Below, piece after piece: positions 51,066-60,226 of a DNA stretch of 64,000 nt. Source of the stretch: Gemmatimonadota bacterium. GTDB taxonomy: Bacteria; Latescibacterota; UBA2968; UBA8231. The notes below the pieces were generated by a model. It did no database searches, was not told the origin of the DNA, and saw only the letters and a list, made by a program, of their open reading frames with translations. The translations under genes were made by a program, and so were the position numbers. Each line of letters begins with the position of its first letter. Position 1 is the first letter of the stretch. The DNA lies in assembly GCA_018673255.1 (NCBI GenBank), contig JABHDC010000126.1, positions 1-64,000 on the forward strand, written 5' to 3'.

Positions 51066-53420
51066 CTACCTGAGCAGGAGCGTCTTGGCTGTCTGAACGA
51101 AATTGGGGCTCCGCAGCCGAAGCAGATAGACGCCGCTGGCCATATTCCTTCTGGCGGCATCGGTACCATCCCACCGCACCTGATGGTGGCCCGCAGCCTT
51201 TGGCCCCCGGACGAGGACTTTGATGCGCTGGCCGAGAAGGTCGTATACCGAGACCTCAACATCCATGTCGTCGGGGATGACGTAGGGGATCAGCGTATCG
51301 GCATTGAATGGATTCGGATAACTCGGCTTCAGTTCGAGCGATTCAGGCGTCTCGTGATGCACGCCTTCGACTGAAGTAGCCGCCGATGCGTCCGCTCGTC
51401 GGTCGTCCTGGTAGAGACCCATCGATGCCACGGGCAATGTCTCGAATCCTATCCTGGCAACAGCTTCCGGATCTCTGAATTCCAGGTTGAGGGGCCGACC
51501 ATCCTCATCCTTGTGGAGGGTGACCCAGTCGGGCTCATCATCGAAAACGAGATTGTCCTCGATGGTCTGATAGTGTTTGGTCTCAGCGTTGATGTCATTC
51601 CATCGGCCACCGGCGCTGATGTTGCCGCGAAACACGTTGCGCTTGGGGATGTTGGGTTCGTCTTCGAGAATGCCGGGTAGATGGGGATACCGTTCGCTCC
51701 ACAACTGGTTCTGATAGGGCATGTCGTGAAGACGGGTCCGTAGCGACCAATTCTCATCGTCCGTCTGTTCCTTCTGCCAACCCATGCCACGATTGTCCAG
51801 GTGTGCCGCCTTCCTGCTGGCGATGAAGACATTGTTCGTTACCACATTGTCGTCGCCCCCGCCGATGAAGACCGAGTAGGATGTGCGCTCGAACAGATTA
51901 CCATGGATCGTCTGACCACAGAGTTGATCGTCCAGGTAGATCGTCATGCCGCCAAATCCGGTGGATCCGGCAATGTCATGCCAGTAGTTGTACCGCAGGA
52001 TCGTGCCTCGCTGGGTCCAGTCGCGCCCCACGTAGTAGGCGCCAGCGTCACCACTTTCATAGATGACGTCGTGGACTTCGTTGTACTCCACCAGGTGATC
52101 GTTGCCCTTGGCAGACAGAGCCATGTGGGGCCCATCATGGATCAGGTTGTGGGCGATACGATTCCCCACACCTGAAATGGCGATGGCAGACTTGTAGGTG
52201 CGTGCCCGTCGCGAGAAGTGATGGACGTGATTGTTCTCGGCATTGTGGTGAGCTGGCACCAGTGTCGGCCGGTCTCCACCACTCATGGAGATGCCGCCTT
52301 CGCCGCAGTGGTAGATGTTGCAGCCGTAGACCTCATGCTCGATCCCGCCCTCGATGTCGATCCCTCGGTGGCCGGTGTTGCGGATCGTGCTGCCGACGAT
52401 TCGTATGTCTTCACCGCCATCCACACTGATGGCCGTGGCGCGACACGCCTCGAAGGTGATGCCGCGGAAGGTGACGTGAGCCAGATTCTGCGCCCTCAGG
52501 AGGCCTTCCGCCATCGAGAGCACTGCCGTTCCCTGCGCAGTGGGTGGCCAGAAGTAGAGCAGTCCGGACTCGCGGTCGAGGTAGTATTCGCCCGGCGTGT
52601 CCAGCTCACTGAGCAGGTTGTATCCGTACCAACGCGTCTTGCTCGGAGCGATGGTGAAGCGCAGTTCGACATCCGGGGATCGCAGAAGGACTCGATTGGG
52701 TCCGTCAATCTCGACGATGGGCTCGAAGATCTCCGCCCAGTCGAATTGCCAGTAGGCGAGAATCCATGGATCGGACTCATCCTCCCACTGAGCTACGCGA
52801 TCCGTATCGACGGTGACACGTCGCGTGCCATCGAGTCCGGTGGCGCCACGAAATCCCTCATTTGGCCAGCGAGCCAGGACCATGGGTTCATCGTTCCAGA
52901 ATAACTCGGCCTCAGCTCGCAAACTGCCGATTGCGAATCCATGTGTGGTGAGTTGTCCGAAATCGTTGATCCCCTGGCTATCCAGATGGGCGACACGCAC
53001 GTGAGGCAATGAGGCTGCTGGCAGACGCCGCCGGACATCCAGATCTGTGACTTCCTGCCAGCCAGTGACCTGTCGGCCCGCACTGAAGCGGACCTCCTGC
53101 CCGGGTATCCCACGGTAGGTGATGCGCGCGCTGGGGCTCCCCGAATCTGCAGCCCTGAATGTGACCGGTCGGGTGAATGGGTAGGTGCCGGCCGCGAACA
53201 AGACGGTCACCGGTTCACCGGGCTCCCTTATCTGTGAGACCCGCTGCCGCGCGCCTTCCAGGCTCGCCAGTGGCTGGTCCACCGTCCCCGGGTTGTCATC
53301 CATCCCATGAGGATGCACGTGCAGAATGATCTCGGATGACCCCAATGACGCAGTAGCTATGACCATAACGAGAGCTGTAAGGAGATCGACAACGACACTT
53401 CTCGTGTTGATGGGTCTCAT
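51066..53420 (-). CDS. Secreted right-handed beta-helix protein with FlgD-like/type A sorting C-terminus
   Basis: This 784-residue protein has a signal peptide (about 1-28). Its N-terminal part reads GMDDNPGTVDQPLASLEGARQRVSQI in pieces, a typical start for secreted polysaccharide lyases and epimerases. The middle (about 300-580) is a parallel beta-helix with repeated short strands, such as NVTFRGITFEACRATAISVDGGEDIRIVGSTIRNTGHRGIDIEGGIEHEVYG in pieces. The last 85 residues read YPNPFN, then VSVYDLLGQRI and ASGVYLLRLRS. This is the FlgD-Ig-like/type A C-terminal domain used for sorting in FCB-group bacteria. Polysaccharide binding or cleavage is likely; the catalytic residues are not identifiable by eye. 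Confidence 0.85.
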   Translation of the reverse strand: MRPINTRSVVVDLLTALVMVIATASLGSSEIILHVHPHGMDDNPGTVDQPLASLEGARQRVSQIREPGEPVTVLFAAGTYPFTRPVTFRAADSGSPSARITYRGIPGQEVRFSAGRQVTGWQEVTDLDVRRRLPAASLPHVRVAHLDSQGINDFGQLTTHGFAIGSLRAEAELFWNDEPMVLARWPNEGFRGATGLDGTRRVTVDTDRVAQWEDESDPWILAYWQFDWAEIFEPIVEIDGPNRVLLRSPDVELRFTIAPSKTRWYGYNLLSELDTPGEYYLDRESGLLYFWPPTAQGTAVLSMAEGLLRAQNLAHVTFRGITFEACRATAISVDGGEDIRIVGSTIRNTGHRGIDIEGGIEHEVYGCNIYHCGEGGISMSGGDRPTLVPAHHNAENNHVHHFSRRARTYKSAIAISGVGNRIAHNLIHDGPHMALSAKGNDHLVEYNEVHDVIYESGDAGAYYVGRDWTQRGTILRYNYWHDIAGSTGFGGMTIYLDDQLCGQTIHGNLFERTSYSVFIGGGDDNVVTNNVFIASRKAAHLDNRGMGWQKEQTDDENWSLRTRLHDMPYQNQLWSERYPHLPGILEDEPNIPKRNVFRGNISAGGRWNDINAETKHYQTIEDNLVFDDEPDWVTLHKDEDGRPLNLEFRDPEAVARIGFETLPVASMGLYQDDRRADASAATSVEGVHHETPESLELKPSYPNPFNADTLIPYVIPDDMDVEVSVYDLLGQRIKVLVRGPKAAGHHQVRWDGTDAARRNMASGVYLLRLRSPNFVQTAKTLLLR

Positions 53421-53558
53421 TACTCTTGCTTGGATGGGAGACAGATTGGTTTGGGAAGTTCACAAGTAGCGCGGTAGGCTGTGCCGGTGGGCGAAGCAGC
53501 CCTGCCGGTGCAACTGATAGACCTGGAGCATCTTGTTGGCGACGTCCATGGGCTCTCG

Positions 53559-54599
53559 CTATACGAAAGCGTCGTCCGCATCGCCCTTCACGATCGTCAC
53601 CTGGCCCTGCTCCTCCAGTTGGCGAACCTGTTGCACGATGCGCAGCTGTACCTCTTCGACCTCACTCAGACGCATGGGGGCGAGAAACTCCATCTCCTCA
53701 ACGAACATTGATCGTACACGTTCCGACATGTTGGCGAGAAACCTGCTTTTCAACTCGTCATCCGCCGCCTTCAGGCCAACGATGAGATCTTTCTGTTCCA
53801 CATTCTGCAGTATCAACTGCAATTCGCGGTCGGTGAGCTTGGCGATGTCGGCGAAGGTGAACATCAGATTGCGCACCGCCTCGGCGACCTCTGGGTCGTG
53901 TCCGTCCAACTGATCCAGCACATTCTTCTCGGTTGTCGAACCGATGAGATTGAGGATGTCAGCCACGACCTTGGGGCCACCCACATCCTGGTTACCGCCC
54001 AGGATGTCGCGCAGGCTGGCCTCCAACGATTCTTCGATCTCCTTGAGGACTGCCGGCGTGATGTTCTCCATCGTGGATATACGATAGGCTACATCCGCCT
54101 GCACCCGTTCGGGAAGCTGCGACAGAATGCCGGCGGCCTGCGCAGAATCCAGTTGCGACAGGATCAACGCAATGGTCTGCGGGTGTTCATGAGAGATGAA
54201 GGGGGCTACTTGCTCGGGAGCAACGTTCTTGAGCATGTAGAATCCGGAAGAGACGGTATTGGCAACGCGGTCGAGGATCTCCTGCGCCTTGCGTGGCCCC
54301 ACGGCCCGCTCGAGGGCCCCCCGGGCGAAGTCCATGCCCCCTTGGGCAACCCATTCCCCGGCGAGCAGATTCTGTTCGAATTCCTCCAGGACCTTGTCCT
54401 GCACCTCGACGCTGACCGTCTTGAGGTTCGCCACGGCCTGAGTGATCTCTTCGATCTCGTAGTCGGAGAGAAACTTCATCGTATCCCCGGCCGTCTCCTG
54501 TCCGAGGGTGATGAAGAGAATGGCCATCTTCTGCATCGCTGACAGTTCTTCTTCCGCCTGATCATCGGGATCGACGCGCTTCTTGTCATACTCTGTCAT
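53559..54599 (-). CDS. fliG: Flagellar motor switch protein FliG (orphan)
   Basis: This 346-residue protein is full length. The N-terminal domain has KMAILFITLGQETAG and LSDYEIEEITQAVANL. The middle domain has the EHPQ motif (FISHEHPQTIALILSQLD) and VAYRISTMENI. The C-terminal domain has the torque helix with charged residues (LIVGLKAADDELKSRFLANMSERVRSMF) and PMRLSEVEEVQLRIVQQVRQLEEQGQV. All three FliG domains therefore look intact. No other flagellar gene lies within the window. The neighbours are a secreted beta-helix protein and a DUF6785-like membrane protein. FliG normally couples rotor to stator in the C-ring; here a non-operonic placement or a non-flagellar role are both possible. Confidence 0.95.
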   Translation of the reverse strand: MTEYDKKRVDPDDQAEEELSAMQKMAILFITLGQETAGDTMKFLSDYEIEEITQAVANLKTVSVEVQDKVLEEFEQNLLAGEWVAQGGMDFARGALERAVGPRKAQEILDRVANTVSSGFYMLKNVAPEQVAPFISHEHPQTIALILSQLDSAQAAGILSQLPERVQADVAYRISTMENITPAVLKEIEESLEASLRDILGGNQDVGGPKVVADILNLIGSTTEKNVLDQLDGHDPEVAEAVRNLMFTFADIAKLTDRELQLILQNVEQKDLIVGLKAADDELKSRFLANMSERVRSMFVEEMEFLAPMRLSEVEEVQLRIVQQVRQLEEQGQVTIVKGDADDAFV

Positions 54600-54754
54600 G
54601 GCCAGTTCTCACAGTCTGGGTCACTCGTCGCCTGGAAACTTAGGTCTGCCTGCGCCCTGCTTGCGTTGCCTGGCAAGCGACCATCTCAGTCACTGATTGG
54701 TCCCAACCTCAAGCACAGCGATCGTTCCGCCATCACCGGCCAAACAGCCCGGCG

Positions 54755-56917
54755 TCAGATCCAGAAGATCGGATTGCTCACAGTGCCGGTAAGATAGTCC
54801 ACTACGAGCCAGCCGCCGCTGATGAACATGCGGCCCACAATCAGCCCCAGGAAGAAATCTCGAGATCGTGTGAAGAGGTCGGCGCCACCGTATTTCAGGA
54901 TGATGACCTTGATCAGCCAGGCGAAGAAGATGCTGAACCACATCCAGTCGACGACCCAGCTGGTCATGATGGGGAAGCCAATGGGATGCAGGGGCCACCA
55001 GAGGAAACGCTGACGGATCCAGGTCAGGCCCAGCATGGCGCCGGCACCGAGGCCGGTGAAACCGAGTCCCGGCCAGTATGTGGGATCCAGCTCGAGGCCA
55101 TGGACGGCAGTGCGGGCGATGACGGCGGGCATACTCTTGAAGAACCAGCCACTGGTGTTGATGCCGCCATCGCGATAGGCCAGGGCCAGCACGGTGTAGA
55201 GTGACCCGGCCATGCCTAAGAAGATGGCGATCGCAATTGCCTGAGAGACGATGCGGCGGCTGTTCGTGTTCATGCCCTCGATCAGCTTCAGTCCATTGGC
55301 GACGACGCCCATGAGGAAGACGCGAATGTCGGCGGCAAAGATGTAACCGAGGGAGAAGGTGGTGACCGCCTTCACGCCGATGAGTTTTCCACCCAGGCCA
55401 TAGATCATGAAGTCACTGGCATTCATGGGTGTGATGATGGCGGCCACGCCGGACTCGGCCACGACGCGGGACAGGCCGGTGAAGATCGTCATGAGCAGGG
55501 CGATGTAGAGGACACTGGCCCACAGTGGTGTGCCCAGATAGACGAACCAGCCCACCATGACGATGAGGCCGATGAGCAGCCCACCCACGGCGGCTCGGTA
55601 GGACATGATCTCATCGTCGTCGCTCAGTTTGGAGTCTCGGCCAAGGAAGCTGAGCCAGACTTCCCGCAGGTGTTCTCGACCGACCCACAAGCCGATGAGG
55701 ACAAAGACGACCAGCGCTCCAAGTCCCTGGTAGTTGATCAACTCCGTGACCCGGACAGACCAGACGTCCTGTTGTTTGGTCACGCCATTGGCGATGAGGA
55801 GCGCCTTCTCAAGCTTCGACAGCAGGGCGAATCCCCAGATGCCCATGGCGATATCGGGTCCGATGAGATAACTGAAGCCGACGACGGCAAAACTCAGCGT
55901 CATGTTGAGTGACTGGCCGAAGCCGAGGGGGATCGTCCAGGCCGTGGGGATGATCGGGAAACCACCCAGGTACTTGTTGAGGCCTGTGAACAGGCCCACC
56001 AGGATCGGTAGTGCCGCGCCGGCCCACATGGCCTTGCTGCGGAAGAAGGGATTCACCGCCCGGTCGGGATCTTCACCACGGATCATGACCTGCGCCGCCT
56101 GCACCAGCGGATAGGAGAGTCGTTCGCGGTCCATCCACTGGCGTCGCAGGATGACGACGGTGCAGACCATGGCCAGATACAGGCCGATCAGGAAGATTCC
56201 CCACATGCCCATGGGCCGCAGCCACACCGACCACGGAATGGTGAAGTTCGCTGTGCCGAAACCTTCGAAGAAGGTCGTGTTGCTGGCCCCGTCGTTGACG
56301 ACGATCTGCGGTGGCAGGTGGGGGATGAGCAACTCCTCCCACTTGTTCTCCGGATTGGCGTAATAGAAGAAGCCGCTGATGGCCGGCAGGATCGTCTCGC
56401 ACAATCCCATCGTTGCCAGAGATGCGACGACGACGAGCATGATGTAGACGACGATCAGTTCAGAGCGATTCAGCGCCATGTTCCGCCCCGACAGGGCCAG
56501 CACGGCATTGGCGGTGAAGGCGACGACGAGGAAGCTGCCGAAGAGCACACCCGGTGAGTGCAGGACGAGTGTGCTGTAGGGATAGAAGTGGACGAGCCAG
56601 ATCACGGCCATCGTGGCGGCACTGGCCATGCCGATCCACGGGCGCCGGGCCGTGACCTTGAACAGTGAGTTGAGCCCTCCCACCAGCACGAGGAAGAGGA
56701 AGATCGCCCCGGGCGTGCTGAAATCGAGGGTCATGTAGCTGCCCTTGATAACGATGTCTGCGTAGTTGGCACCCACGGCCAGGAAGAAGGACAGGAAGGA
56801 GCCCACGGCCAGGGCACGCCCGGTCAGCGGCTGGTGGTGTTCCTCTTCTTCTTTGGTGACAGAAACGCCGCGCATAGACAGGTAGCGGCGGAAATCGTCG
56901 GGAATGCCAATGCGCAT
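54755..56917 (-). CDS. DUF6785-like multi-pass membrane protein
   Basis: This 720-residue protein has a cytoplasmic N-terminus (about 1-35) and about 16-18 hydrophobic helices. Early features (GRALAVGSFLSFFLAVGANYADI) and an ALNRSELIVVYIMLVV-type segment with a LCETILPAISGFFYYANPEN loop fit a large family found in Planctomycetes, Latescibacterota and similar phyla (DUF6785/DUF6784). Its substrate is unknown; a transporter-type fold related to oligopeptide (OPT) carriers is possible. The protein ends in a helix near VSNPIFWI. Start at 56917 has only a distant GAGG. Confidence 0.6.
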   Translation of the reverse strand: MRIGIPDDFRRYLSMRGVSVTKEEEEHHQPLTGRALAVGSFLSFFLAVGANYADIVIKGSYMTLDFSTPGAIFLFLVLVGGLNSLFKVTARRPWIGMASAATMAVIWLVHFYPYSTLVLHSPGVLFGSFLVVAFTANAVLALSGRNMALNRSELIVVYIMLVVVASLATMGLCETILPAISGFFYYANPENKWEELLIPHLPPQIVVNDGASNTTFFEGFGTANFTIPWSVWLRPMGMWGIFLIGLYLAMVCTVVILRRQWMDRERLSYPLVQAAQVMIRGEDPDRAVNPFFRSKAMWAGAALPILVGLFTGLNKYLGGFPIIPTAWTIPLGFGQSLNMTLSFAVVGFSYLIGPDIAMGIWGFALLSKLEKALLIANGVTKQQDVWSVRVTELINYQGLGALVVFVLIGLWVGREHLREVWLSFLGRDSKLSDDDEIMSYRAAVGGLLIGLIVMVGWFVYLGTPLWASVLYIALLMTIFTGLSRVVAESGVAAIITPMNASDFMIYGLGGKLIGVKAVTTFSLGYIFAADIRVFLMGVVANGLKLIEGMNTNSRRIVSQAIAIAIFLGMAGSLYTVLALAYRDGGINTSGWFFKSMPAVIARTAVHGLELDPTYWPGLGFTGLGAGAMLGLTWIRQRFLWWPLHPIGFPIMTSWVVDWMWFSIFFAWLIKVIILKYGGADLFTRSRDFFLGLIVGRMFISGGWLVVDYLTGTVSNPIFWI

Positions 56918-56997
56918 GGGTCAGCTCGCCTCACACGGGTTCGGGCTGGTGCCGGCAAGATAGTAAATCCGGGCAAGTAGCTCAGGTCCACGTTTTG

Positions 56998-57019
56998 GGG
57001 TTCTTTTTCTTAAGGACCC
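56998..57019 (+). terminator. Stem-loop in the gap before the sigma-factor gene
   Basis: GGGTTCTT (56998-57005) pairs with AAGGACCC (57012-57019) with one G-U wobble around a T-rich loop (TTTCTT). It is 100 bases upstream of the sigma-factor start, so it may be a leader structure or the end of an upstream transcript. I see no clear ECF-type -35/-10 pair nearby. Confidence 0.3.
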
Positions 57020-57124
57020 ATAAACCATTCCCGATTCCCTCCGGTCTAACGGGCAAGAAGAGACAAGGACCACTCGAGCTGAAGTTGAGTCTCGGTGGCC
57101 CTATCACCCTGACCGGATACGCAG

Positions 57125-57754
57125 ATGTCGAAGGCGGCACCGATGAGCTTGCTCATCGCGGGGGATTGGGAAGATGCAGGACAGACCCCGAGCCTCCAGA
57201 CGAGCAGCGCCTTGCCCGACTCGATCGAAGAAGAACGCCTGATCGTCGACGCCTGTCGGCAGGGGGACGTGCGTGCCTTCGAGCGAGTCTATCGCGAGCA
57301 CCAGAATGCGCTGTTTGGCGTGGCGTTGCGGATGCTGGGAGGGCAGGAGGATGCTGAAGATGCCGTCCAGACGACGCTCATCCGGCTCTATCGCAGCATC
57401 CGCAACTATCGCTTCGAAGCACGATTGGGTTCCTATCTCATGCGCATCCTTATCAATGTCTGCTACGACATGCTGAAAACCCGCAAGAAGCACAGCCAAG
57501 TCGAGATCGAACCTGTAGAACCGGTTCGTCCCGCGGCTCCCGATCTTCGTCTGCAACTGGAGGAGGCGATCCTGACGCTTCCGGATCGGATGCGTGCCTG
57601 TTTCGTGCTGTTCGCCGTGGAGGGATACGCACAGAGAGAGATCGCTGAAATGCTCGATGTCAGAATCGGAACCGTGAAGGCGCAGATCTTCCAGGCCAAA
57701 GAGAGGTTGCGCGCGCTGCTGGCCGACCCTGATCAGGGGGAGAGGGCAAGATGA
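57125..57754 (+). CDS. ECF-type RNA polymerase sigma factor
   Basis: This 209-residue protein has region 2 (about 37-105: ACRQGDVRAFERVYREHQNALFG, then EDAEDAVQTTLIRLYRSIRNYRF). A linker with EPVEPVRPAAP follows, and region 4 (about 135-200: LPDRMRACFVLFAVEGYAQREIAEML, then GTVKAQIFQAKERLRALL). This is the RpoE/SigW-like ECF layout. The start at 57125 has weak support; ATG 57143 is an alternative. Its stop overlaps the start of the anti-sigma gene by ATGA, the classic arrangement for mutual control. The two exported repeat proteins that follow are probable members of its regulon or operon. Confidence 0.9.
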   Translation: MSKAAPMSLLIAGDWEDAGQTPSLQTSSALPDSIEEERLIVDACRQGDVRAFERVYREHQNALFGVALRMLGGQEDAEDAVQTTLIRLYRSIRNYRFEARLGSYLMRILINVCYDMLKTRKKHSQVEIEPVEPVRPAAPDLRLQLEEAILTLPDRMRACFVLFAVEGYAQREIAEMLDVRIGTVKAQIFQAKERLRALLADPDQGERAR

Positions 57755-58350
57755 GTTGCAACTGGTACGAGCAACGCGAGACGGGTGAACTTGACGAAGA
57801 GGCATTCCAGCGTCATGTGAGTGAATGCGATCTCTGCCGTGAGAAGCTGCGGCAGGACGAGCAGTTGCTGGCACTGGCCGGCGGGCTCAAGCAGCCGACG
57901 CCGCCACCCTTCCTGTGGGAACAGATCGAGGTGTCACTCCACGCCGAGAAGCGCGGCTCTGGTCGTACGTGGATCTATCGCATTGCGGCGGTCCTGGTCG
58001 TGAGCCTTGGGATCGGTGGAGCCTACGTCCACTTCGATGCACCGACGCAGCGGTCGACGTCTTCGAGTCTGTATTCGCCGTCGGCGTTGGAGAAGGTGCG
58101 GGACCGGGAGCGTGAATACGTGGCCGCTATCGAAGAGTTGGCGCAGGCCGCCGGACCTCGTCTCGACGAAATGGATCTGGATCTGATGCTCCTCTACCGG
58201 GACAAGATCCAGACGATCGACACGCAGATCGCCCGTTGTCTTGACGCGCTGCACAACAACCCAGCCAACACACACATTCGCCGCTATCTCTTGCTGGCTT
58301 TGCAGGACAAGCGACAGACACTGCAGGAGATCGTGCAACTCGAGTTGTAG
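57751..58350 (+). CDS. Membrane anti-sigma factor with zinc-binding motif
   Basis: This 199-residue protein has an N-terminal ZAS-type element HVSECDLC (His-x3-Cys-x2-Cys, about 22-29) plus Cys3. A soluble region follows, one membrane helix at about 72-94 (TWIYRIAAVLVVSLGIGGAYVHF), and a helical extracytoplasmic domain to the end. It overlaps the sigma-factor gene by ATGA. It should sequester the ECF factor at the membrane until an envelope signal or proteolysis frees it. The extracytoplasmic part is about 105 residues, mostly charged helix, and has no recognised sensor fold. Confidence 0.85.
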   Translation: MSCNWYEQRETGELDEEAFQRHVSECDLCREKLRQDEQLLALAGGLKQPTPPPFLWEQIEVSLHAEKRGSGRTWIYRIAAVLVVSLGIGGAYVHFDAPTQRSTSSSLYSPSALEKVRDREREYVAAIEELAQAAGPRLDEMDLDLMLLYRDKIQTIDTQIARCLDALHNNPANTHIRRYLLLALQDKRQTLQEIVQLEL

Positions 58351-58373
58351 ATGTTGCACGCAGAAGGAAAAAC

Positions 58374-60221
58374 ATGATGCGACGCTATCTGTTGTTCACG
58401 GCAATTCTCGTCCTCTCCTTCATCCCGACACGTGCGGCGGCTTCAGTTGATCTGGCCGTCTCGGGCTGGGGCCTCAGTCTGGGGAACTCGAACAGAATCA
58501 ATGGGCTGCGCCTGAACTTCATCGATGATGGGTTGGAGGCGGTGACGGGGGTCAATGTGACCCTGTGGAAGGCCCAGAGAAATCCGAATGCCGTCATTCG
58601 TGGCGCTGCCGTGGGACTGGTCGGCCCCTACGCACGGCGGATCGATGGCCTGGCCATCGGCGGCATCTACACGATCACCGAACATGATCTGCGGGGCATC
58701 AGCTTCGGCGGACTCGGGGTCGATGTCGGCGGGGATCTTACCGGACTCGGTCTGGGACTGGGTGGTGTGATCGCCGTGCAGGATGTGCACGGGATCGTGG
58801 TGGGTGGCATCCGTTCCGGCGCCAGAGGCGATGTGAATGGGATGGCACTGAGTCTGGGCATTGCCGCAGCAGAGAGGAATTCGAGAGGACTGATGCTGGC
58901 TGGCGGTGGCGCCTGGGCCGTACATGATGCGCATGGTTTCGTGCTGGCTGCTGGCGGTGTCGGAGCAGGGCACAATGGACGCGGCTTCATCGTCGGTGGT
59001 GTCGGCGCGGCAGTCGGCCATAATGCCGCTGGTCTTGTCGCCGGTGGTCTGGGCGCAGGGGTCGGCCACAGCATGACGGGGCTCGTCGGAGGTGGTTTTG
59101 GTGCCGGTGTCGGTCACGACCTGAATCTGGGCGCAGTGCTGAGCCTCGGCGGCGCTGGGGTCGGTCACGATGGACTCGGTGTGGTGGTTGGCGGCGTCGG
59201 TGCAGGCGTGGGGCACGATCACACGGGCATCGTACTGGGTGGTCTGGGTGCGGGAGTGGGTCACAGTCTCAATGGTATCGTCCTGGGCGGTGTTGGCGCG
59301 TCAGCAGGTCACGAACTGAATGGCATCGTGGGAGGGATCATCGGCGCCGGTGCGGGCCACAGTGCCCGAGGACTTGTCTTCGGTGGCATCGGCTCCGGTG
59401 TGGGACATGACTTCACGGGCATCACGGTCGGCGGTCTCGGGACCGGCGTCGGCCACAGTCTCGACTTTGGTGCGGTCCTGAGTGCCGGCGGCGCTGGTGT
59501 CGGTCACGATGCGCGTGGTCTCGTCATCGGGGGCGTGGGTGCAGGGGTCGGCCACAGCCTTACCGGTGTCACGATCGGTGGATTCGGTACCGGCGTCGGC
59601 CACAATCTGACCGGCGTCACGATCGGTGGTTTCGGCACAGGCGTCGGCCAGAACCTCGATTTCGGGGCCGTGCTCAGTTTCGGTGGTGCGGGTGTCGGTC
59701 GCAGTGGTCGCGGTATCGTCGTCGGCGGCCTGGGATCAGGAGTCGGGAACGATTTTACAGGATTGCTGGCAGGGGGTCTTGGCACCGGTGTGGGAGACTC
59801 GATGCGAGGGATCGTCCTGAGTGCTGGTGGCGTAGGGGCAGGAAAGAGGATCTCCGGCATCGCCATTGGCGGCCTGGGCGTCGGGGTTGGTCAATCGGTG
59901 ACCGGTATCGCACTGGGCGGCATTGGGATCGGGGCAGGCGATGAACTCAGAGGGATCATGGCAGGAGGACTCATGGTCTTCGCCCCGCAGGTGACGGGCA
60001 TTTCCATCGGCGCCACGAATGGAGTCACCATCGGTGCCGGATTCTGGCCCGGAGATGGTGATCGATGGTTCGAGACGGTCAACGACCGGTTCACCGGCCT
60101 GGCTCTGGGGTTGATCAACCACAGTCGCGAATTGAAGGGTGTGCAAGTGGGTCTGCTGAACTATGCCGGGAACAATCCGGCGTGGGCGCGCCTGCTGCCC
60201 TTCATCAACGTTCACCTCTAA
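58374..60221 (+). CDS. LA_2272-like exported surface-repeat protein
   Basis: This 615-residue protein has a signal peptide (about 1-24) and a non-repeated region to about 190. About 21 units of 16 residues with the pattern G-x-G-x-GVGH-xxxGI-x-x-GG follow. The repeats end near residue 528. The C-terminal part resembles Leptospira LA_2272 family proteins: LGLINHSRELKGVQVGLLNYAGNN, in which paired GL-N motifs recur. The periodic His in GVGH, present in 14 units, could line one face of a beta-solenoid. It follows the anti-sigma gene by 23 bases and precedes the DUF4097-like gene by 5 bases. The function is unknown; an outer-surface location is likely. Confidence 0.7.
   Translation: MMRRYLLFTAILVLSFIPTRAAASVDLAVSGWGLSLGNSNRINGLRLNFIDDGLEAVTGVNVTLWKAQRNPNAVIRGAAVGLVGPYARRIDGLAIGGIYTITEHDLRGISFGGLGVDVGGDLTGLGLGLGGVIAVQDVHGIVVGGIRSGARGDVNGMALSLGIAAAERNSRGLMLAGGGAWAVHDAHGFVLAAGGVGAGHNGRGFIVGGVGAAVGHNAAGLVAGGLGAGVGHSMTGLVGGGFGAGVGHDLNLGAVLSLGGAGVGHDGLGVVVGGVGAGVGHDHTGIVLGGLGAGVGHSLNGIVLGGVGASAGHELNGIVGGIIGAGAGHSARGLVFGGIGSGVGHDFTGITVGGLGTGVGHSLDFGAVLSAGGAGVGHDARGLVIGGVGAGVGHSLTGVTIGGFGTGVGHNLTGVTIGGFGTGVGQNLDFGAVLSFGGAGVGRSGRGIVVGGLGSGVGNDFTGLLAGGLGTGVGDSMRGIVLSAGGVGAGKRISGIAIGGLGVGVGQSVTGIALGGIGIGAGDELRGIMAGGLMVFAPQVTGISIGATNGVTIGAGFWPGDGDRWFETVNDRFTGLALGLINHSRELKGVQVGLLNYAGNNPAWARLLPFINVHL
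58950..59955 (+). repeat. About 21 tandem units of 48 bases (16 residues) encoding the GVGH repeats
   Basis: Most units are 48 bases long and in frame, and a few longer 57-base units carry an inserted (D/S/N)L(N/D)(L/F)GAVLS element. Third-position changes are frequent between units, so it is an old coding repeat rather than a recent DNA expansion. Confidence 0.8.
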
Positions 60222-60226
60222 AGGGC

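Noticed and set aside
58950..59955. Tandem repeats considered as a CRISPR array or minisatellite
   Set aside because: Units are in frame in a long gene with a signal peptide, 48 bases without spacers, and vary at third positions; this is a protein repeat.
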